DNA from: an uncultured Ruminococcus sp.
GTDB taxonomy: Bacteria; Bacillota; Clostridia; Oscillospirales; Acutalibacteraceae
Length of the DNA stretch: 64,000 bases
Reading direction: 5' to 3'
NCBI GenBank assembly: GCA_958403905.1
Contig: CATXZD010000003.1
Span: 124,001-188,000 of the forward strand
The notes beneath the pieces were generated by a model. It saw only the letters and a list, made by a program, of their open reading frames with translations. It searched no databases and was not told the origin of the DNA. The first letter of the stretch is position 1. Every line of letters starts with the position of its first letter. The position numbers and the translations under genes were made by a program. This document shows, piece by piece, positions 16,130-25,450 of this stretch.

Positions 16130-17629
16130 TTACTTTGTGTTTTTGCCTTTCTTTTTTCTTGCGATGAAGAAGAAAATTCCTGAGCCTGCAAGAAGTGCTA
16201 AGCCTGAAATATAGAAGATTGAAGTACCGATTCCGCCGGTTTTGGGTGTTGTAATCGGATAGTTTGGTACGTCAACACTTGCATATCCGTTTTCAGGAGA
16301 GTTTGTTACATATGTTCCGTTCACAAGAGTATCTCCGTAGGTTGCGTCAATGCTGATTTTAATTACCTTGCCGTAAGGAGAATATCCTGCCGGTGCTTTT
16401 GTTTCGACAATATAATAATCACCGCTTGCAAGTTTCAGTTCTTCATTATCTGAGTTGTAATACAGAACCTTGCCTTCGCTGTCGGAAACGCCGATACCAA
16501 GTTCGTTTGTCTGTACTTTTGCATTTGCTTCTGTTGCATAGAGTTTGAATTCTCCATCCGAAAGAGGTTTGCTGTCGGGATCGGTTTTGTTTGTCATTGC
16601 AGCGTATGTATATACATATACTGTATTGCCTTTAATTTCAGACTTTACACCGTTTTTATTTGAGTATTCAAGCTTTTCTTCGGTGTTGGGATTGCCTGCA
16701 GTGCCGACAACAGCGTGTTTGTTTAATACTGCACTGTATGTAACGGATGTGTATACAACGTATGATGTATAAAATTCTTCAGCCTGAAGATATGCATTTG
16801 TAAGTGCTACGTTGAATTTTGTATTTTCGCCGTCGCCCTCACTTGTAACGTTTACTGTATATTCGCTCTTGTCAAGGTCGGTAATTTTTGTTCCGCTTGC
16901 GTTTAAGAGAGCAACGTTGAAGCTGTTTTTATCAAGTGTAAGTCCTTTAGACATATTATCATATACAGCATAAGAACCGAGCTTCATTGATGAAGATCCT
17001 GCAACTGTTGACTTGATTTCAAAATCAACTGTATCGCCGAGTGAAACGTCTGTGTAATTTTCGTTACCTTTAGTGCTGTTTGTGATTGTCTTATGAGTAA
17101 CGGGAGTGTCCTCGACTACCTTGTTTGCAAGATTAATTGCAGGAACGCTGTATACCCAATTGTTATTACTGAAATACGGAAGAGCCACAACGGAGTTTGT
17201 AACGGCTTTTACACCGGCAGGATAGTTTGTAGCCTTAATATAATAAATGCCCTGTCCGTAAAGATTTGCGGTAACTGCTGTTGAAGTTGCAGATGAAGTC
17301 CATATCTGCTGTACAGGCGCCGTATTTGGCATAGTTTCAATATTATCAAGCTTTGAAAGTATGCTTTTTGTATCTCCGCTCATAATTTCATCGCTGATTG
17401 CAGGTACAAATGATGTATACTTTGTTTCATAAGGGTTTGTGCTTGTACTTTCAAGCTTTGCGACCTTATAAACAGTAAACGTGTATCCCGGTTTGGAACA
17501 GTTAAGGGTCACTGATACTGCTTTGCTTTCATCAAGCAGAGTTGCCGCCGAAGCAAAGGGAATTGCAGTTAAGACAAACATCATAATTACAATAATTGAT
17601 GTGATTACTTTTGTGAATTTACTTTTCAT
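16130..17629 (-). CDS. Major pilin subunit with isopeptide-type domains and LPXTG-like anchor
   Basis: A 499-residue protein starting at ATG 17629 (GGAGGAATT site). It has a signal peptide, Ig-like pilin domains, a Cna-B/SpaA-type domain near the C-terminus (PLSDGEFKLY and YYIVETKAPAGYSPYG), then a TTPKTGG sorting motif, a membrane helix and an RKKKGKNTK tail. These are the parts of a sortase-assembled major pilin. It is followed directly by the class C sortase and preceded by Big2 and adhesin genes. Confidence 0.9.
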   Translation of the reverse strand: MKSKFTKVITSIIVIMMFVLTAIPFASAATLLDESKAVSVTLNCSKPGYTFTVYKVAKLESTSTNPYETKYTSFVPAISDEIMSGDTKSILSKLDNIETMPNTAPVQQIWTSSATSTAVTANLYGQGIYYIKATNYPAGVKAVTNSVVALPYFSNNNWVYSVPAINLANKVVEDTPVTHKTITNSTKGNENYTDVSLGDTVDFEIKSTVAGSSSMKLGSYAVYDNMSKGLTLDKNSFNVALLNASGTKITDLDKSEYTVNVTSEGDGENTKFNVALTNAYLQAEEFYTSYVVYTSVTYSAVLNKHAVVGTAGNPNTEEKLEYSNKNGVKSEIKGNTVYVYTYAAMTNKTDPDSKPLSDGEFKLYATEANAKVQTNELGIGVSDSEGKVLYYNSDNEELKLASGDYYIVETKAPAGYSPYGKVIKISIDATYGDTLVNGTYVTNSPENGYASVDVPNYPITTPKTGGIGTSIFYISGLALLAGSGIFFFIARKKKGKNTK

Positions 17630-17655
17630 TTTTAATTCCTCCAAAATTAAATTAT

Positions 17656-18558
17656 TTATTTAACAGTTACTCTGCATTTTGCAGTTTTGCCGTTGTAGGT
17701 TATTATGCCTATGTATGCAGTGCCCTTGCCTACAGCTTTAATTGTAGCTTTGTTTCCACTGCCTTTTGTCACGGTTGCAATCTTTGTATTTAAACTAACC
17801 CATTCAAGATTAGCTGCATTGGCATAAGAACCGCTGTTCGTGCTTTCGCTTATTGTGTAGCTTTTGCCTTTATTGAGAGTAAGGCTTGTTTTGCTTAACT
17901 TTACGCTTGAGGGGGCATTGTATACTGAACATCCGGCCGCATCCCACTGTCCGTTATAAGTGCTGACATTAATCTTGAAATTACCCTTATTCATACCTGA
18001 TACTTTTGCACGATTACCGGATGTAGATAATATTTTGCCGTTGGAATTTGAAGTTGTCCATTTCAAATTAGCTGCATTGGCATAAGAACCGCTGTTTGTA
18101 TGTTCGCTGACATACACAGATTCGCCTTTACCTAATTTTACGTTCTCACAATTCAGTGTAATAGAACTCGGAGCATTGTAAACCTTTACATTTACATAGG
18201 CATCATCGTTATCTCCGCCATCAATGAAACCATCGACACAAAAACGAACCTTTGTATTACCTGTATTTTTACCGGTTAATTTAAATGTGGCATAATTATA
18301 CTTATTAAAATATGCTCTATCATTTATGCTCGCAATAGAAGTATTGTGAGAATGAGAATATACCCTTTCAGTACTTCTTCTGTTGATTGCAGTGTCGACA
18401 GATATGGGCACGGTTTCGCCTTTGCCAAGGGATAAATTATTCTGTACAGAAATTTTTTCTCTGTTACAGGTTGTAGCTTCTGCTGTTACGGTGGCACAAG
18501 TTACTGCTGACATACACATTACCACAGATAATGCAATTGATATAATTTTCTTTTTCAT
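17656..18558 (-). CDS. Secreted protein with tandem Big2-like domains
   Basis: A 300-residue protein with a signal peptide (MKKKIISIALSVVM start) and three Ig-like repeats. The second and third share the segments YNAPSS(I/V), LGKGE or LNKGK, and TNSGSYANAANL. No sorting motif or membrane anchor is visible, so it is probably secreted or attached through a partner. It has an AAGGAGG site and sits between the adhesin and pilin genes. Confidence 0.75.
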   Translation of the reverse strand: MKKKIISIALSVVMCMSAVTCATVTAEATTCNREKISVQNNLSLGKGETVPISVDTAINRRSTERVYSHSHNTSIASINDRAYFNKYNYATFKLTGKNTGNTKVRFCVDGFIDGGDNDDAYVNVKVYNAPSSITLNCENVKLGKGESVYVSEHTNSGSYANAANLKWTTSNSNGKILSTSGNRAKVSGMNKGNFKINVSTYNGQWDAAGCSVYNAPSSVKLSKTSLTLNKGKSYTISESTNSGSYANAANLEWVSLNTKIATVTKGSGNKATIKAVGKGTAYIGIITYNGKTAKCRVTVK

Positions 18559-18594
18559 TTTTAATTCCTCCTTAATTAAAAAAGCACGGTGATT

Positions 18595-21500
18595 TTATAA
18601 TCTGCCGTGCTTTTTTCTTGATTTGATTGTGTAAATAACTATAACGGCAATTGAAATTGCAAGCATTGTAAAACCGCAGAAGTAAATTCTGTAGTTTCCG
18701 TTGCCGCCGGTGTTATACATAACAATTGCGTTATCCTTTGCCGTGCGCGTCAGATTGAGCGTTTCAGCGCTGTCTGCGGAGATTGTAAACTCAATCTTTC
18801 TGCCGTAGGTCATTTTGCCGGCAGGAGCTTTTGTTTCAATAAAGTAGTATGAACCCGACTTGAGATTGCTGACTGTGAGTCTGCCATTACTGTTGGTTGC
18901 CAGAGTAACAATTTTTCCTGTATCGCTAAATTGATACTGACCGTTGCCTGTTTGTACAAGGCTGACTGATGAATCGTCACTTGCATTGTACAATCCCCAC
19001 TGCGAGCCTGCCAGAGCTTTGCCATTTGAATCCTGCTTATACAGTGTTACTGAGCCGCGTTTCAGCTCGTTATAGATTGAAACAGTGGTAACAGCCGTTG
19101 TCGTGCTGTCGTATGACAATGTTTTTGTAACCGTTTTAGGAGTCTTATAACGATACGGTATCTTATACGTTCCGTCAGACTGCTTTTCTCCAAGTTCTTT
19201 CACTGTATACTTAATAAGACTATCGTTGCTGTCATAAACGGGTAAATTTTCATAAAGAACAGTACCGCTTGTGTTCGAAGTCTTATTACCATAATTAATA
19301 CCGTTAGAACCTGTTACATTAAAGGTAATGTTATCAACCTTGCCGTCTTCTGAAGTCTTTTTGACCTCAAGATTAGCTGTTTTAATTTTATTTTTAACAT
19401 CCCTCTGAACCGTAACTGTTTGATTAGGTGCTAATTCATCAGAATACTCGGCAAAGTTAACGCTCGAAATATCCTCGGTTTCATATCTTTCAGGGATAGA
19501 ATAACTACCGTCTGAATTTTTAATGCCAAGCTCGGTAATTTCGTAATTAATCCAGTCACCGTCAGCAGTAATCACGTCAACATTTCCCGTTTCAGCAATA
19601 CCGTCAGAATTGGTCTGAATATTTACATCATATCCGTTATCGGACTTAACATTAAACCACAAACCTTCAATATAATTATCGTCTGCTGTTTTAACGATTT
19701 TTATATTGCCGTACTTTCTGTTATTTGTGATAGTTGATGTTCTGGGAGATGTAGGTGTACCTTTATAGACGATAAGACCGGTATCGGATGAAGGTGTGAA
19801 ATAGTATGACGGTAAGCGGTAACTGTCACTGCCTGCATCGTAGAAACCAAGCTCTGTAACCTCATACTGAACAAATTTAGCTGTATCATCGTACACGGGC
19901 AAATCATTGATTGTAACCTTACCGGAGGGGTCTGTGATTTGCACTTTTTTATCAATACCTGTATTTGATGTAAGTTCAAACCACATTCCCGTTACAATAC
20001 CATCATTAGATTCTTTGATAATCTGTAACGAACCGGTTTTTAATTCATTATGAATATTAACCGTTTTTACTAAGCCGAGAGTCAGATTCTGATTATTCAC
20101 AAGTGTTACTGTCTGTTTTTTGGGAGTAACGTATTTATAAGGTACAGTCAATACAGTATCGCCGTTTCTATTCGCAGTAGGTAAGCCAAGCTCTTTAACC
20201 TCATACGAAATAACATTATCATTTTCGTCATACACAGGCAAGTTTGAGAATGACACTTTACCGTTGGTATCAGTTGTATCTTTATACACCTTGCCGGTTG
20301 ATGATGTTACGCTAAACCAGATATTGTCAACTTTTCCGTCATCAGAGGTTTTCACAATATTGATTTTTCCTGTAATAGCCGTATTTTTGAATGATACAAG
20401 CACATTATTTTCAGCTTTCAGCGTTACCGTTTTCGGCTTTTCGTATTTATATCTCTTAGGAATCGAATATGTACCGTTGGAGTTTTTGATACCGAGTTCG
20501 GTAATTTTATAATTGATTAACGAACCGTTGGACTTTGTAATATCAAGATTGTTAAGAGTTACTACGCCGGATGAATTTGTAATTTCAACGTCTTTTGAAT
20601 AACCGTTGTCGCCGGTAACTCTGAACCAGATACCTTTAACAACGCCGTCAGAAGAAGTTTTCTTGATTGTAAGTCCGCTGGATTTTTCGACTTCAGGTAC
20701 TATAATGGCATTTTTAACTATTACGTCATCTTCTGAGCCGGTAACAGTAGTTATGAAAGTGTCTTCATTGATAAGATACTTTCCGCTCGTCGGGGCTTTA
20801 ATTTCTTTAAAAGTTACTGTGCCGACAGGAAGGCAGGGGTCGCCTGAAGAGTTGGTAAACAATTCAGGACCAGAAACTTTGTAACTATTGTAGAAAAATA
20901 ATTTTCCATTTTCATCAGTCTTGAATACCCAAGTACGTAATGGAGTTAAATTTTCAACTTCACTTACATCAGTGTATAAGCCGTCGTAGAATTTAACTTC
21001 AAATTCTGCACCGGCCAAACTCGGATTTTCTACACCTGTTACAGCATCCTTCTTCTGAAGCATTAAGTTAACAGGGTCATTAGTAGGTCTGTCTTTAGGC
21101 TGTGAGCCGTCGGTAATACTAAAAGCACGCAGAATTCTAATGCCGTCACTGGATACCGAACCGCTGTCCTTAAACTCATAGATTGTATTGTCAATCTTAT
21201 AGCCTTTAGGAGCTACTTCTTCTTTGGCATAGAATTTTACGTCATAGCCCATTTCAATGTTTCTGCCGGAAATTTTACCATCAGTGTTGGTATCTGTTCC
21301 TGTACCGAATCTGCCATAGCCGTCCTCATCTGTTTCAATATAACCGTAATAGCTGTCGCTGCCGCAGTTGCTGTCAGTATAGATACCATACTTAGCACCC
21401 TTTAGGCTGTAACAACTGTTGCCGTCAGTGAGGTCTGGGTTAGCAGATGATTTCAAAAGCTGTAACTTAACATATGGGTTATCTTTACAGTTAGCTCTGT

Positions 21501-22491
21501 AGATGGCAGAACCGTCTGCACTGTTACTTGTTTTACTGAACTTATAAATTGTCTTATCGACTGCAAAGCCTTTCGGAGCTTCTACCTCTTTAGCATAATA
21601 TGTTTGCACCGGAACATCTGCGCCGTTTGTACCTGCACCGTATTTACCAAATCCTGTACTGTCAGTAGTAATATATCCGAAATAGTCTGTGCAAGATTCA
21701 TTAAGATAGATATTGTATTTTGCACCCGATAAATCTGTATACTTTGCTCGGTTATTATTAGTTGATTTTTGCAGCTGTAATTTTATACCGTTTCTGATAA
21801 TAATTACCTGCTGATACTTATCGCCGATGTCGAGCATATATATTTTTGCTGATACAGGCGGTTTCGGTGCTAATCTAACTGCATTGTACAATTCTTTTAC
21901 CTGTTCGTAGTATCCGCTCATTGGGATATATATTGGCATTGTTGACTTGTATTTATTGTCGCCGCATTGAATATATGATACCAAGAGATGTGTAAACATA
22001 TAGTGAAGATTATCACCGTTACAGCTTGTGTAATATACAGAACCTGAGCTGTTCCATTTAAGGTTACCTATAAAAGCAGACGGCGTATTTCCTGAATACA
22101 CTTGCTTATGTTTACTTGTATCGGTTTTGAAGGCACTATTGGAAATATTAAAGCCGTCGCCGCCTGAGCAATAATAAAGAGCTTTATTATACATCTCATA
22201 TTTGCTGTCAGTAGGTTTAAGTTCTTTCAGATTTCCTTTATCGGTACGATAAGTGCCGTTTGGAGGAGCAGGCTTGTCAGGTTCAACGCAAAATACCTGC
22301 TTCCCGTCAGCCGTCATTGGTACAACAGTTCTTGCCCAACCTGATGTATAGGCAAATTCATTACCTTGTTTTAAGGTGATTACAGTTTGACCTGCTGCAT
22401 CAACCGACATAACAGGAATCATTGAAAGTAAAGTAATGGTCGCAAGAAATACGGCTGTAAACTTACCGAATAGTTTTCTTTTCTGTTTCAA
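18595..22491 (-). CDS. Large thioester-domain/Cna-B repeat adhesin
   Basis: About 1298 residues from a TTG start at 22491, seven bases after AAAGGAG; an ATG at 22509 has no ribosome site. It has a signal peptide, then an N-terminal region with FCVEPD (Cys about residue 68) and SYIQCG, like a thioester adhesion domain. About nine SpaA/Cna-B modules follow; five of them share K(T/E)S.DG.V..(I/M)WF. The C-terminus is a short NTGGNG motif, a membrane helix and a basic tail, so sortase attachment is likely though the motif is not a standard LPXTG. It is probably the pilus-tip adhesin; covalent host or recipient binding is inferred from the domain class. Confidence 0.88.
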   Translation of the reverse strand: MKQKRKLFGKFTAVFLATITLLSMIPVMSVDAAGQTVITLKQGNEFAYTSGWARTVVPMTADGKQVFCVEPDKPAPPNGTYRTDKGNLKELKPTDSKYEMYNKALYYCSGGDGFNISNSAFKTDTSKHKQVYSGNTPSAFIGNLKWNSSGSVYYTSCNGDNLHYMFTHLLVSYIQCGDNKYKSTMPIYIPMSGYYEQVKELYNAVRLAPKPPVSAKIYMLDIGDKYQQVIIIRNGIKLQLQKSTNNNRAKYTDLSGAKYNIYLNESCTDYFGYITTDSTGFGKYGAGTNGADVPVQTYYAKEVEAPKGFAVDKTIYKFSKTSNSADGSAIYRANCKDNPYVKLQLLKSSANPDLTDGNSCYSLKGAKYGIYTDSNCGSDSYYGYIETDEDGYGRFGTGTDTNTDGKISGRNIEMGYDVKFYAKEEVAPKGYKIDNTIYEFKDSGSVSSDGIRILRAFSITDGSQPKDRPTNDPVNLMLQKKDAVTGVENPSLAGAEFEVKFYDGLYTDVSEVENLTPLRTWVFKTDENGKLFFYNSYKVSGPELFTNSSGDPCLPVGTVTFKEIKAPTSGKYLINEDTFITTVTGSEDDVIVKNAIIVPEVEKSSGLTIKKTSSDGVVKGIWFRVTGDNGYSKDVEITNSSGVVTLNNLDITKSNGSLINYKITELGIKNSNGTYSIPKRYKYEKPKTVTLKAENNVLVSFKNTAITGKINIVKTSDDGKVDNIWFSVTSSTGKVYKDTTDTNGKVSFSNLPVYDENDNVISYEVKELGLPTANRNGDTVLTVPYKYVTPKKQTVTLVNNQNLTLGLVKTVNIHNELKTGSLQIIKESNDGIVTGMWFELTSNTGIDKKVQITDPSGKVTINDLPVYDDTAKFVQYEVTELGFYDAGSDSYRLPSYYFTPSSDTGLIVYKGTPTSPRTSTITNNRKYGNIKIVKTADDNYIEGLWFNVKSDNGYDVNIQTNSDGIAETGNVDVITADGDWINYEITELGIKNSDGSYSIPERYETEDISSVNFAEYSDELAPNQTVTVQRDVKNKIKTANLEVKKTSEDGKVDNITFNVTGSNGINYGNKTSNTSGTVLYENLPVYDSNDSLIKYTVKELGEKQSDGTYKIPYRYKTPKTVTKTLSYDSTTTAVTTVSIYNELKRGSVTLYKQDSNGKALAGSQWGLYNASDDSSVSLVQTGNGQYQFSDTGKIVTLATNSNGRLTVSNLKSGSYYFIETKAPAGKMTYGRKIEFTISADSAETLNLTRTAKDNAIVMYNTGGNGNYRIYFCGFTMLAISIAVIVIYTIKSRKKHGRL

Positions 22492-22520
22492 AAGAGTTTC
22501 TCCTTTCATTTTTATAGCTG

Positions 22521-22537
22521 TGTCCCTCCGAGGGACA
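22521..22537. repeat. Dispersed palindrome, copy 3
   Basis: Exact 17-base core TGTCCCTCCGAGGGACA, 30 bases upstream of the adhesin start. Confidence 0.85.
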
Positions 22538-22603
22538 GGAGAGTTATTTTTTCGGTCTGTCGCGACTGTGATACATAAGATTTTCTCCTTTGTTTTTTGT
22601 AAA

Positions 22604-22634
22604 ATAAAAAGGCAGTCAGGTGAACTTAACTGCC
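22604..22634 (-). terminator. Intrinsic terminator upstream of the pilus operon
   Basis: On the minus strand GGCAGT and ACTGCC arms are followed by TTTTTATTTT. It lies between the plus-strand gene at 22699 and palindrome copy 3. Confidence 0.6.
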
Positions 22635-22641
22635 AAATGTG

Positions 22642-22670
22642 TTGTTTAATTGCATGATATGTGATATAAT
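22642..22670 (+). promoter_or_regulatory. Promoter of the plus-strand cargo gene
   Basis: TTGTTT (22642-22647), 17-base spacing and TATAAT (22665-22670), 28 bases before the ATG at 22699. Confidence 0.6.
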
Positions 22671-22698
22671 ATTACAAAATGTTTAATTAGGTGAGAAA

Positions 22699-23697
22699 AT
22701 GAAGTTATTTGCAGATTATAAAATAGATGGTGATAGCGGATATAGAAATATTAATATTTGGGATATATATAACGGATATAATAACTATGTCTCCAAAGAA
22801 GGAAAAATAGATTTTAAAGAGTATTATAATAGGTTTTATAAAAATAGACTATTTAGTACTCATAAATCAACAAAAATGGCAATGACATTAATCACAAGAA
22901 AACCTTACGGTAAGAGCTATTTCCGATATTTAGCAAATATTAATAGTAAGGGTAAATTTGAATCAATAAATCATAGTATATATAAGGAAATAATCAAAGA
23001 ATTAGATGTTTTAAATTTAAAAGTTGATAAACAAAATATTAAATTGTATGTATCAAACAGTGATATTGAAGTTGGATTTACTGCAAATGGCAATAATTAC
23101 TATGCTGATGTTTTTATTAATTTTTATAAATCTGAACCAGAGGTTTATTACCATAAATGGAATGGAAAACTTTGCTTTGAAATAAACTATTCTCATCCGG
23201 TTGATGATAAAAAAGTAAACGATTGCTTTTTAGAAGGAATTGCAATTTTTGAGCACACAATAAGCCCAAAGTTGACGATTAATGAGTACACGTCTTCAGA
23301 AGATGACCTTATTAGTCAGAAGAATTTTATTTTAGAAAAATTATCAGAAGTAATTTATGGTAAATTATTATCAGATCCAATTGCATATAGTTACAAAGGA
23401 GCCTATAATTTAACTGAGGAAAATAAAAATTTAAAAATAAAAAATGTCGAATTAAGCAACCTTAATAAACTTTTATTGAATATAAACGATAAGCAAAGTA
23501 CAGAAATAGTAAAATTGCAAAATCAAAATCGCTCATTAAAAAACGATAATGTACTTTTAATGTCTGAAAATGATAAGCAAAGTTCTAAAATTGTGGATTT
23601 GCAGAGAGAAAATAAAATGTTTGCAGATTTTAATGAATCAATAAATCATAAGAAAATTTTAAAATTTGTGCTTAAAATATTCGGTATCAAGTTATGA
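22699..23697 (+). CDS. Cargo protein of unknown function, possible nuclease-like core and C-terminal coiled coil
   Basis: A 332-residue protein on the opposite strand to the rest of the element, clearly more AT-rich than its neighbours, with its own promoter, an AGGTGAG site and a terminator. Residues 134-165 (YYADVFINFY and LCFEINYSH) have a strand-D, strand-E-x-N pattern that loosely recalls PD-(D/E)XK or CoiA-like nucleases; this is weak. Residues of about 240-315 form a coiled coil with two NDKQS(T/S)(E/K)IV(K/D)LQ repeats. No family was recognised. Independent, AT-rich genes inside ICEs are often accessory cargo such as defence genes. Confidence 0.7.
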   Translation: MKLFADYKIDGDSGYRNINIWDIYNGYNNYVSKEGKIDFKEYYNRFYKNRLFSTHKSTKMAMTLITRKPYGKSYFRYLANINSKGKFESINHSIYKEIIKELDVLNLKVDKQNIKLYVSNSDIEVGFTANGNNYYADVFINFYKSEPEVYYHKWNGKLCFEINYSHPVDDKKVNDCFLEGIAIFEHTISPKLTINEYTSSEDDLISQKNFILEKLSEVIYGKLLSDPIAYSYKGAYNLTEENKNLKIKNVELSNLNKLLLNINDKQSTEIVKLQNQNRSLKNDNVLLMSENDKQSSKIVDLQRENKMFADFNESINHKKILKFVLKIFGIKL

Positions 23698-23760
23698 TAA
23701 CACTACAAATGATATGATTTTCTTCATTGTTTGTTAGTTCGTAAACGGTGAATATACAAC

Positions 23761-23788
23761 AAAAGGCAGAGTTTTACGCTCTGCCTTT
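23761..23788. terminator. Bidirectional terminator between convergent genes
   Basis: AAAGGCAGAG and CTCTGCCTTT arms around TTTTACG lie between the plus-strand cargo gene and the minus-strand lipoprotein gene. Confidence 0.75.
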
Positions 23789-23813
23789 GAAATATTTATT
23801 TAGTTGTATTTGA

Positions 23814-24716
23814 TTAATAATACTCAGTCTTACCGCAAGATGAACATTTGCGACCTATGGTTTGTGTTTCGTAATGACTTTTTTCAGGAATATTTACGGT
23901 TTTTGTACCAACCTTAACATTTCTCCAATCAGAATACCAACCACTCGGTTCACCATTATCCATATGTGCACTGCCGTGTGCGATTTTTTCTGTTTCACTC
24001 ATTCCAGTAAGAACACAACCACAACCTTTACAAATTGATAATTCCCTCTCTTCATACACATCTTCAGTTTTAGTTGTAGCTTCTTGGTCTATAACCTTGA
24101 CCGGCTTTGTAATGTTAACCCACGAATGAGTGTGTTTTGTTTCTTCAGCCTTTGAGCTTTCCTGTTTGCTCGACGAAGTGGAAGAATTTGAATTCGGTTT
24201 GCCTGACGAAGAACTTGATGAAGATTTGCTTGAAGTTGAATTGCTTTTTGATGAACTGCTGCTCATTTTACTTGACGAGTTGTTTTTGCTTGAGCTTGAA
24301 CCTGTTAAAGAACTTTTGCTTGAAGCTGAGTTGCTCTTACTCGAAGTTGAAGTGTTGATTTTACTGTTGTTTTTGTTTGCAGTTGATACTTCTGAAGCAT
24401 TGACGGTTACGGTTTTGCCGTCCTCGGTCTTTATTTCAACCTTGCCGTCCTTAACTTCAACCTTTTTGCCGTTTTTATCAACTACATTGCCTTTATCATC
24501 AACCTTAAGTCCGGAATTAACGATTGCCTGTTCCTCTTTGCTCAGAGTTGCTTCTGTAGCTGACGGAGAAGAAATATCTGATACCTCGTGTGTTTCGGAA
24601 ACAGTTGTTGGCGCTTCATCGGCCGTTGCAGTCTTATTTTCGCAACCGCAGCCTGCAAGCATTGATGTTGATATAATCATAGCTGATATAATAACAGCAA
24701 ATAATCTTTTTTTCAT
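23814..24716 (-). CDS. Ser-rich lipoprotein with a C-terminal zinc-ribbon-like region
   Basis: A 300-residue protein with an AAAGGAGG site. It has a signal peptide with lipobox MLAGC (Cys about residue 22), then a charged region (KVDDKGNVVDKNGKKVEVKD), a long Ser/Asn/Lys linker (about 115-190) and a C-terminal domain with CKGCGC and CSSCGK, which could bind zinc. Probably anchored to the membrane and reaching across the wall. Its role in the element is unknown. Confidence 0.7.
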   Translation of the reverse strand: MKKRLFAVIISAMIISTSMLAGCGCENKTATADEAPTTVSETHEVSDISSPSATEATLSKEEQAIVNSGLKVDDKGNVVDKNGKKVEVKDGKVEIKTEDGKTVTVNASEVSTANKNNSKINTSTSSKSNSASSKSSLTGSSSSKNNSSSKMSSSSSKSNSTSSKSSSSSSSGKPNSNSSTSSSKQESSKAEETKHTHSWVNITKPVKVIDQEATTKTEDVYEERELSICKGCGCVLTGMSETEKIAHGSAHMDNGEPSGWYSDWRNVKVGTKTVNIPEKSHYETQTIGRKCSSCGKTEYY

Positions 24717-24776
24717 ACAATGACCTCCTTTAAAGTTAAATATTTTTATTTTTAAGTGGTAATATACTATAGTTAT

Positions 24777-24805
24777 ATATTATCACTATATTTTTTTGTT
24801 TTCAA
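24777..24805 (-). promoter_or_regulatory. Candidate promoter of the lipoprotein gene
   Basis: On the minus strand TTGAAA, 17-base spacing and TAATAT, about 60 bases before the start codon. It is in an AT-rich tract, so support is moderate. Confidence 0.4.
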
Positions 24806-24832
24806 GATATTTAAAAAATAAAATAGAGAATA

Positions 24833-24913
24833 TTAATCAGACATTCTTTTACCGTGTGAATGGAAACTTGTGTCGCACATATCACAGGCAATTTCTGTTG
24901 AGCAACTAAACAT
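24833..24913 (-). pseudogene. Truncated tandem copy of the adjacent Cys-rich gene
   Basis: A 26-codon frame (MFSCSTEIACDMC start) nearly identical to the first 26 codons of the next gene upstream on the minus strand (24918-25133), including the HSHGKRMS segment, and then stopping. At the DNA level about 80 bases are duplicated, from the ACGTTAAAACA leader through the 5' part of the gene. It begins five bases after that gene's stop. Confidence 0.6.
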
Positions 24914-24917
24914 TGTT

Positions 24918-25133
24918 TTAACGTTCCCTAAATTTATTTCGGATATATTTCATACCATAACGTTTAACGCAATTAGGACAAATGTCATATTTACCATATA
25001 CAGTTTTCCAACCTTCTTTGCCGTACAACATCCTAAACCAAGCCTTACTCATACATTCGGACATTCGTTTACCGTGTGAATGTAAACTTGTGCCACACAT
25101 ATCACAGGCAAATTCTGTTGAGCAATTAAACAT
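24918..25133 (-). CDS. Small Cys-rich (zinc-finger-like) protein
   Basis: A 71-residue protein with CDMC and CPNC pairs about 40 residues apart and a basic C-terminus, suggesting one zinc-binding fold. Start ATG 25133 lies ten bases after TAGGAG; a GTG three codons upstream is too close to the site. Function unknown. It is followed by a truncated copy of itself. Confidence 0.6.
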   Translation of the reverse strand: MFNCSTEFACDMCGTSLHSHGKRMSECMSKAWFRMLYGKEGWKTVYGKYDICPNCVKRYGMKYIRNKFRER

Positions 25134-25150
25134 TGTCTTCACGCTCCTAT

Positions 25151-25228
25151 CTATTTAATATAATAATTTTTAAGTATGTCAGCAACTTCAATAGCAAAAG
25201 ACTTAAAATCACGGTTAATACGTTCCAT
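25151..25228 (-). CDS. Very small overlapping ORF (25 residues)
   Basis: ATG 25228 opens a frame (MERINRDFKSFAIEV start) that overlaps the end of the preceding acidic-protein gene by 14 bases and stops 17 bases before the next start. A weak AAGGAT site precedes it. The packing argues for expression, but length and lack of homology keep it tentative. Confidence 0.35.
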   Translation of the reverse strand: MERINRDFKSFAIEVADILKNYYIK

Positions 25229-25436
25229 GTTTATCCTTCAAATTTTGGTTGAGAGCATTAAGGAACTCAGTCATCTGATTTTTATCAAAGTGTTCTTGTA
25301 TGTATAAGAGCATAAATTGATATACAACTTCTTTATCTAATATATCTAATTCTCCACAGTCTTCTGAATCAGTCATAAAATCATAAAAACCATCCTCTGA
25401 TAACTCTTTGATTTCATCATCATAAAATATAAACAT
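25215..25436 (-). CDS. Small acidic protein
   Basis: A 73-residue, strongly acidic protein (YDDEIKELSEDGFYDFM start) with an AAGAGGT ribosome site, 14 bases after the lysozyme gene stop. No family recognised. Small acidic ICE proteins are sometimes DNA mimics or regulators; nothing here proves that. Confidence 0.55.
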   Translation of the reverse strand: MFIFYDDEIKELSEDGFYDFMTDSEDCGELDILDKEVVYQFMLLYIQEHFDKNQMTEFLNALNQNLKDKHGTY

Positions 25437-25450
25437 AAATATATTACCTC

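Noticed and set aside
22544..22576. 10-codon frame (MYHSRDRPKK) with an AAGGAG site upstream of the adhesin
   Set aside because: Too short to support as a gene; the signals could be chance next to the terminator and palindrome.
24130..24723. 197-codon plus-strand frame rich in Leu and Glu
   Set aside because: It is the antisense of the Ser-rich lipoprotein; the repeats arise from the Ser codons of the real gene.
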